Assembly: GCA_902787415.1 (NCBI GenBank)
Contig: CADAGG010000116.1
Coordinates: 1-6,296, forward strand
Direction: 5' to 3'
DNA: 6,296 bases
DNA from: a methanogenic archaeon
Lineage (GTDB): Archaea > Thermoplasmatota > Thermoplasmata > Methanomassiliicoccales > Methanomethylophilaceae
Shown here piece after piece: positions 5,772-6,296 of the stretch. The notes under the pieces are model-generated. The model was not told the DNA's origin. It made no database searches and saw nothing but the letters and a program-made list of their open reading frames with translations. The position numbers were made by a program, and so were the translations under genes. Position 1 is the stretch's first letter, and every line of letters begins with the position of its first letter.

Positions 5772-5793
5772 GGCCCGATGAGATGGGGCCTGC

Positions 5794-6159
5794 ATGCAGG
5801 ACGACGCCCGTACCATCGCGGAGGCCAAGGAGATCGTGAGGAGATTCTGCGAGGAACGCGATTGGGACCAGTACCACAACCCCAAGGACCTGGCGGTGGG
5901 GATGGTCACCGAGGGGTCCGAGCTGCTGGAGATCTTCCGCTTCAAGACCCCGGAGGAGTGCAGGGAGCTGCTCTCGGATCCGAAGAGGCTCGAGGAGATA
6001 AGGGACGAGCTCTCCGACGTGTTCTACTTCGTGCTGCGCTTCGCGCAGATGAACGATATAGATCTCTTCTCGGCATTGGAGGACAAGATCGCCAAGAACG
6101 ATGCCAAGTACCCCGCCGACAAGGTCAGGGGATGCAACCGGAAATACGACGAGTACTGA
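5794..6159 (+). CDS. MazG-like nucleotide pyrophosphohydrolase, dCTP-pyrophosphatase (RS21-C6) type
   Basis: This encodes a 121-aa all-alpha NTP pyrophosphatase, expected to hydrolyse a (d)NTP to the monophosphate and pyrophosphate in the cytosol. It would clear dCTP or modified, non-canonical nucleotides before they enter DNA. The family's Mg-binding motif is complete: E40-x-x-E43 in TEGSELLEIF and E72-x-x-D75 in RDELSDVFYFVL. The N-terminal CEERDWDQYHNPKDLA (19-34) closely matches the 'ERDWEQFHQPRNL' stretch of vertebrate DCTPP1, and KNDAKYPADKVRG (101-113) is the usual KYP..K..G ending. Length is typical for a single-domain member, shorter than the two-domain bacterial MazG. The ATG at 5794 is the only reasonable start because an in-frame TGA lies at 5779. 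It has its own promoter and is divergent from the permease. No toxin partner is adjacent, so a toxin-antitoxin role is not supported. Confidence 0.88.
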   Translation: MQDDARTIAEAKEIVRRFCEERDWDQYHNPKDLAVGMVTEGSELLEIFRFKTPEECRELLSDPKRLEEIRDELSDVFYFVLRFAQMNDIDLFSALEDKIAKNDAKYPADKVRGCNRKYDEY

Positions 6160-6164
6160 GGGTG

Positions 6165-6169
6165 TTTTT
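6165..6169 (+). terminator. T-run behind the pyrophosphohydrolase gene
   Basis: Five Ts follow the TGA by 5 nt (GGGTGTTTTTAAACC). Archaeal RNA polymerase can stop at such runs without a hairpin, and a new TATA box follows directly, so this is a plausible weak terminator. Confidence 0.35.
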
Positions 6170-6177
6170 AAACCTAC

Positions 6178-6187
6178 TAAATAAATA
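6178..6187 (+). promoter_or_regulatory. TATA box of the right-edge gene
   Basis: TAAATAAATA is centred 28 nt before the ATG at 6211 and sits in the short, AT-rich gap after the pyrophosphohydrolase. No Shine-Dalgarno site is visible between it and the ATG, so leaderless translation is likely. ACCTA/TAGGT flank it as a weak inverted repeat. Confidence 0.45.
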
Positions 6188-6210
6188 GGTAAATAGCGTA
6201 CGGTAAGCCT

Positions 6211-6296
6211 ATGGAATCTGCGGACACGGAGCTGGAATTCCTCGGACCCGAGAGTGCAGAGGAGATCTCGGCGATAGCCTTCCCGCTCTTCAGAGA
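6211..6296 (+). CDS. Start of an unfinished gene, possibly a GNAT-family acetyltransferase
   Basis: Only 28 codons are visible before the window ends, beginning MESADTELEFLGPESAEEIS and continuing into an AIAFPLFR helix. A strand, then a 'PESAEEIS.IA..LFR' helix is how many GNAT N-acetyltransferases begin (beta-1, then alpha-1), but no acetyl-CoA binding motif can be seen, so this is a shape-based guess. The frame is open, the codon use matches the neighbouring gene, and a TATA box lies at the leaderless distance, all of which support a real gene. It is 51 nt behind the pyrophosphohydrolase in the same direction. Confidence 0.5.
   Translation, partial: MESADTELEFLGPESAEEISAIAFPLFR

Larger units (their letters stand above)
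5453..5793. other. AT-rich divergent intergenic region, 341 bp
   Basis: No convincing gene lies in this stretch between the leftward permease and the rightward pyrophosphohydrolase. It is markedly AT-richer than its surroundings. It holds two minus-strand TATA boxes (5497-5504, 5572-5580), one plus-strand box (5764-5771), a perfect inverted repeat (5681-5696) and an imperfect palindrome GGGACCGCGGTTCC (5741-5754). Two tiny open frames exist: 11 codons on the minus strand (5543-5508) and 24 codons on the plus strand (5685-5759). Its length leaves room for an unrecognised small RNA, but I see no defined RNA fold. Confidence 0.6.

Noticed and set aside
5508..5945. 145-codon minus-strand frame across the divergent intergenic region
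   Set aside because: Nearly half is antisense to the pyrophosphohydrolase and the rest crosses promoter-like AT-rich DNA; no family resemblance.
5794..6159. MazG-like gene as an antitoxin or phage-defence component
   Set aside because: No toxin, mazEF-like partner or defence gene is adjacent, and the sequence fits a house-cleaning dCTP-pyrophosphatase.
1..6296. Pyrrolysine (TAG read-through) coding
   Set aside because: All five complete genes end in TGA or TAA and no frame is interrupted by TAG. The absence of TAG stops fits a Pyl-using host but five genes prove nothing.
1..6296. CRISPR arrays, tRNA or rRNA genes, insertion sequences
   Set aside because: No regularly spaced direct repeats, no tRNA-like TTCGA arm with acceptor pairing, and no transposase motif were seen. 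The repeats that exist are the hairpins and the surface-protein duplication.

Overview
The window looks like part of an archaeal chromosome, most likely a GC-rich member of the Thermoplasmatota. A gut or rumen Methanomassiliicoccales-type methanogen is my best guess. The support is as follows. Most genes are preceded by archaeal TATA-like boxes. Four starts lie only about 26-29 nt from the box centre, as in leaderless archaeal mRNAs. Two secreted proteins carry an '..AxxLAD(N/S)SEA..' signal peptide style that I associate with that group. This placement is an inference; no rRNA or methanogenesis marker is present.

From position 5452 down to 1, five genes are read leftward (minus strand): an APC-superfamily permease with an unusual four-cysteine C-terminal domain (5452-3656); a 95-aa orphan protein (3471-3184); a 621-aa secreted, membrane-anchored surface protein (3129-1264); a 266-aa paralogue of it that starts at TTG (1117-317); and the first 84 codons of the manganese exporter MntP (252-1), cut by the window edge. 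Hairpins separate most of these units. The two paralogues carry the same hairpin at the same distance behind their stop codons. From 5794 rightward lie a MazG-like/dCTP-pyrophosphatase-like enzyme (5794-6159) and the start of what may be a GNAT acetyltransferase (6211 to the edge). A 341-bp AT-rich divergent intergenic region (5453-5793) separates the two directions. It holds two TATA boxes for the permease, one for the pyrophosphohydrolase and a perfect inverted repeat.

The genes do not form one obvious pathway. The permease, MntP and the two anchored surface proteins all act at the cell envelope, while the pyrophosphohydrolase is a cytosolic nucleotide-pool enzyme. The most distinctive content is the paralogous surface-protein pair: one shared domain is present once in the small protein and apparently twice in the large one, and the genes were duplicated with their 3' hairpin. 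The permease with its CxxC/CxxC tail is the second. I found no CRISPR array, tRNA, rRNA, transposase or defence system. The stop codons of all five complete genes are TGA or TAA, never TAG.
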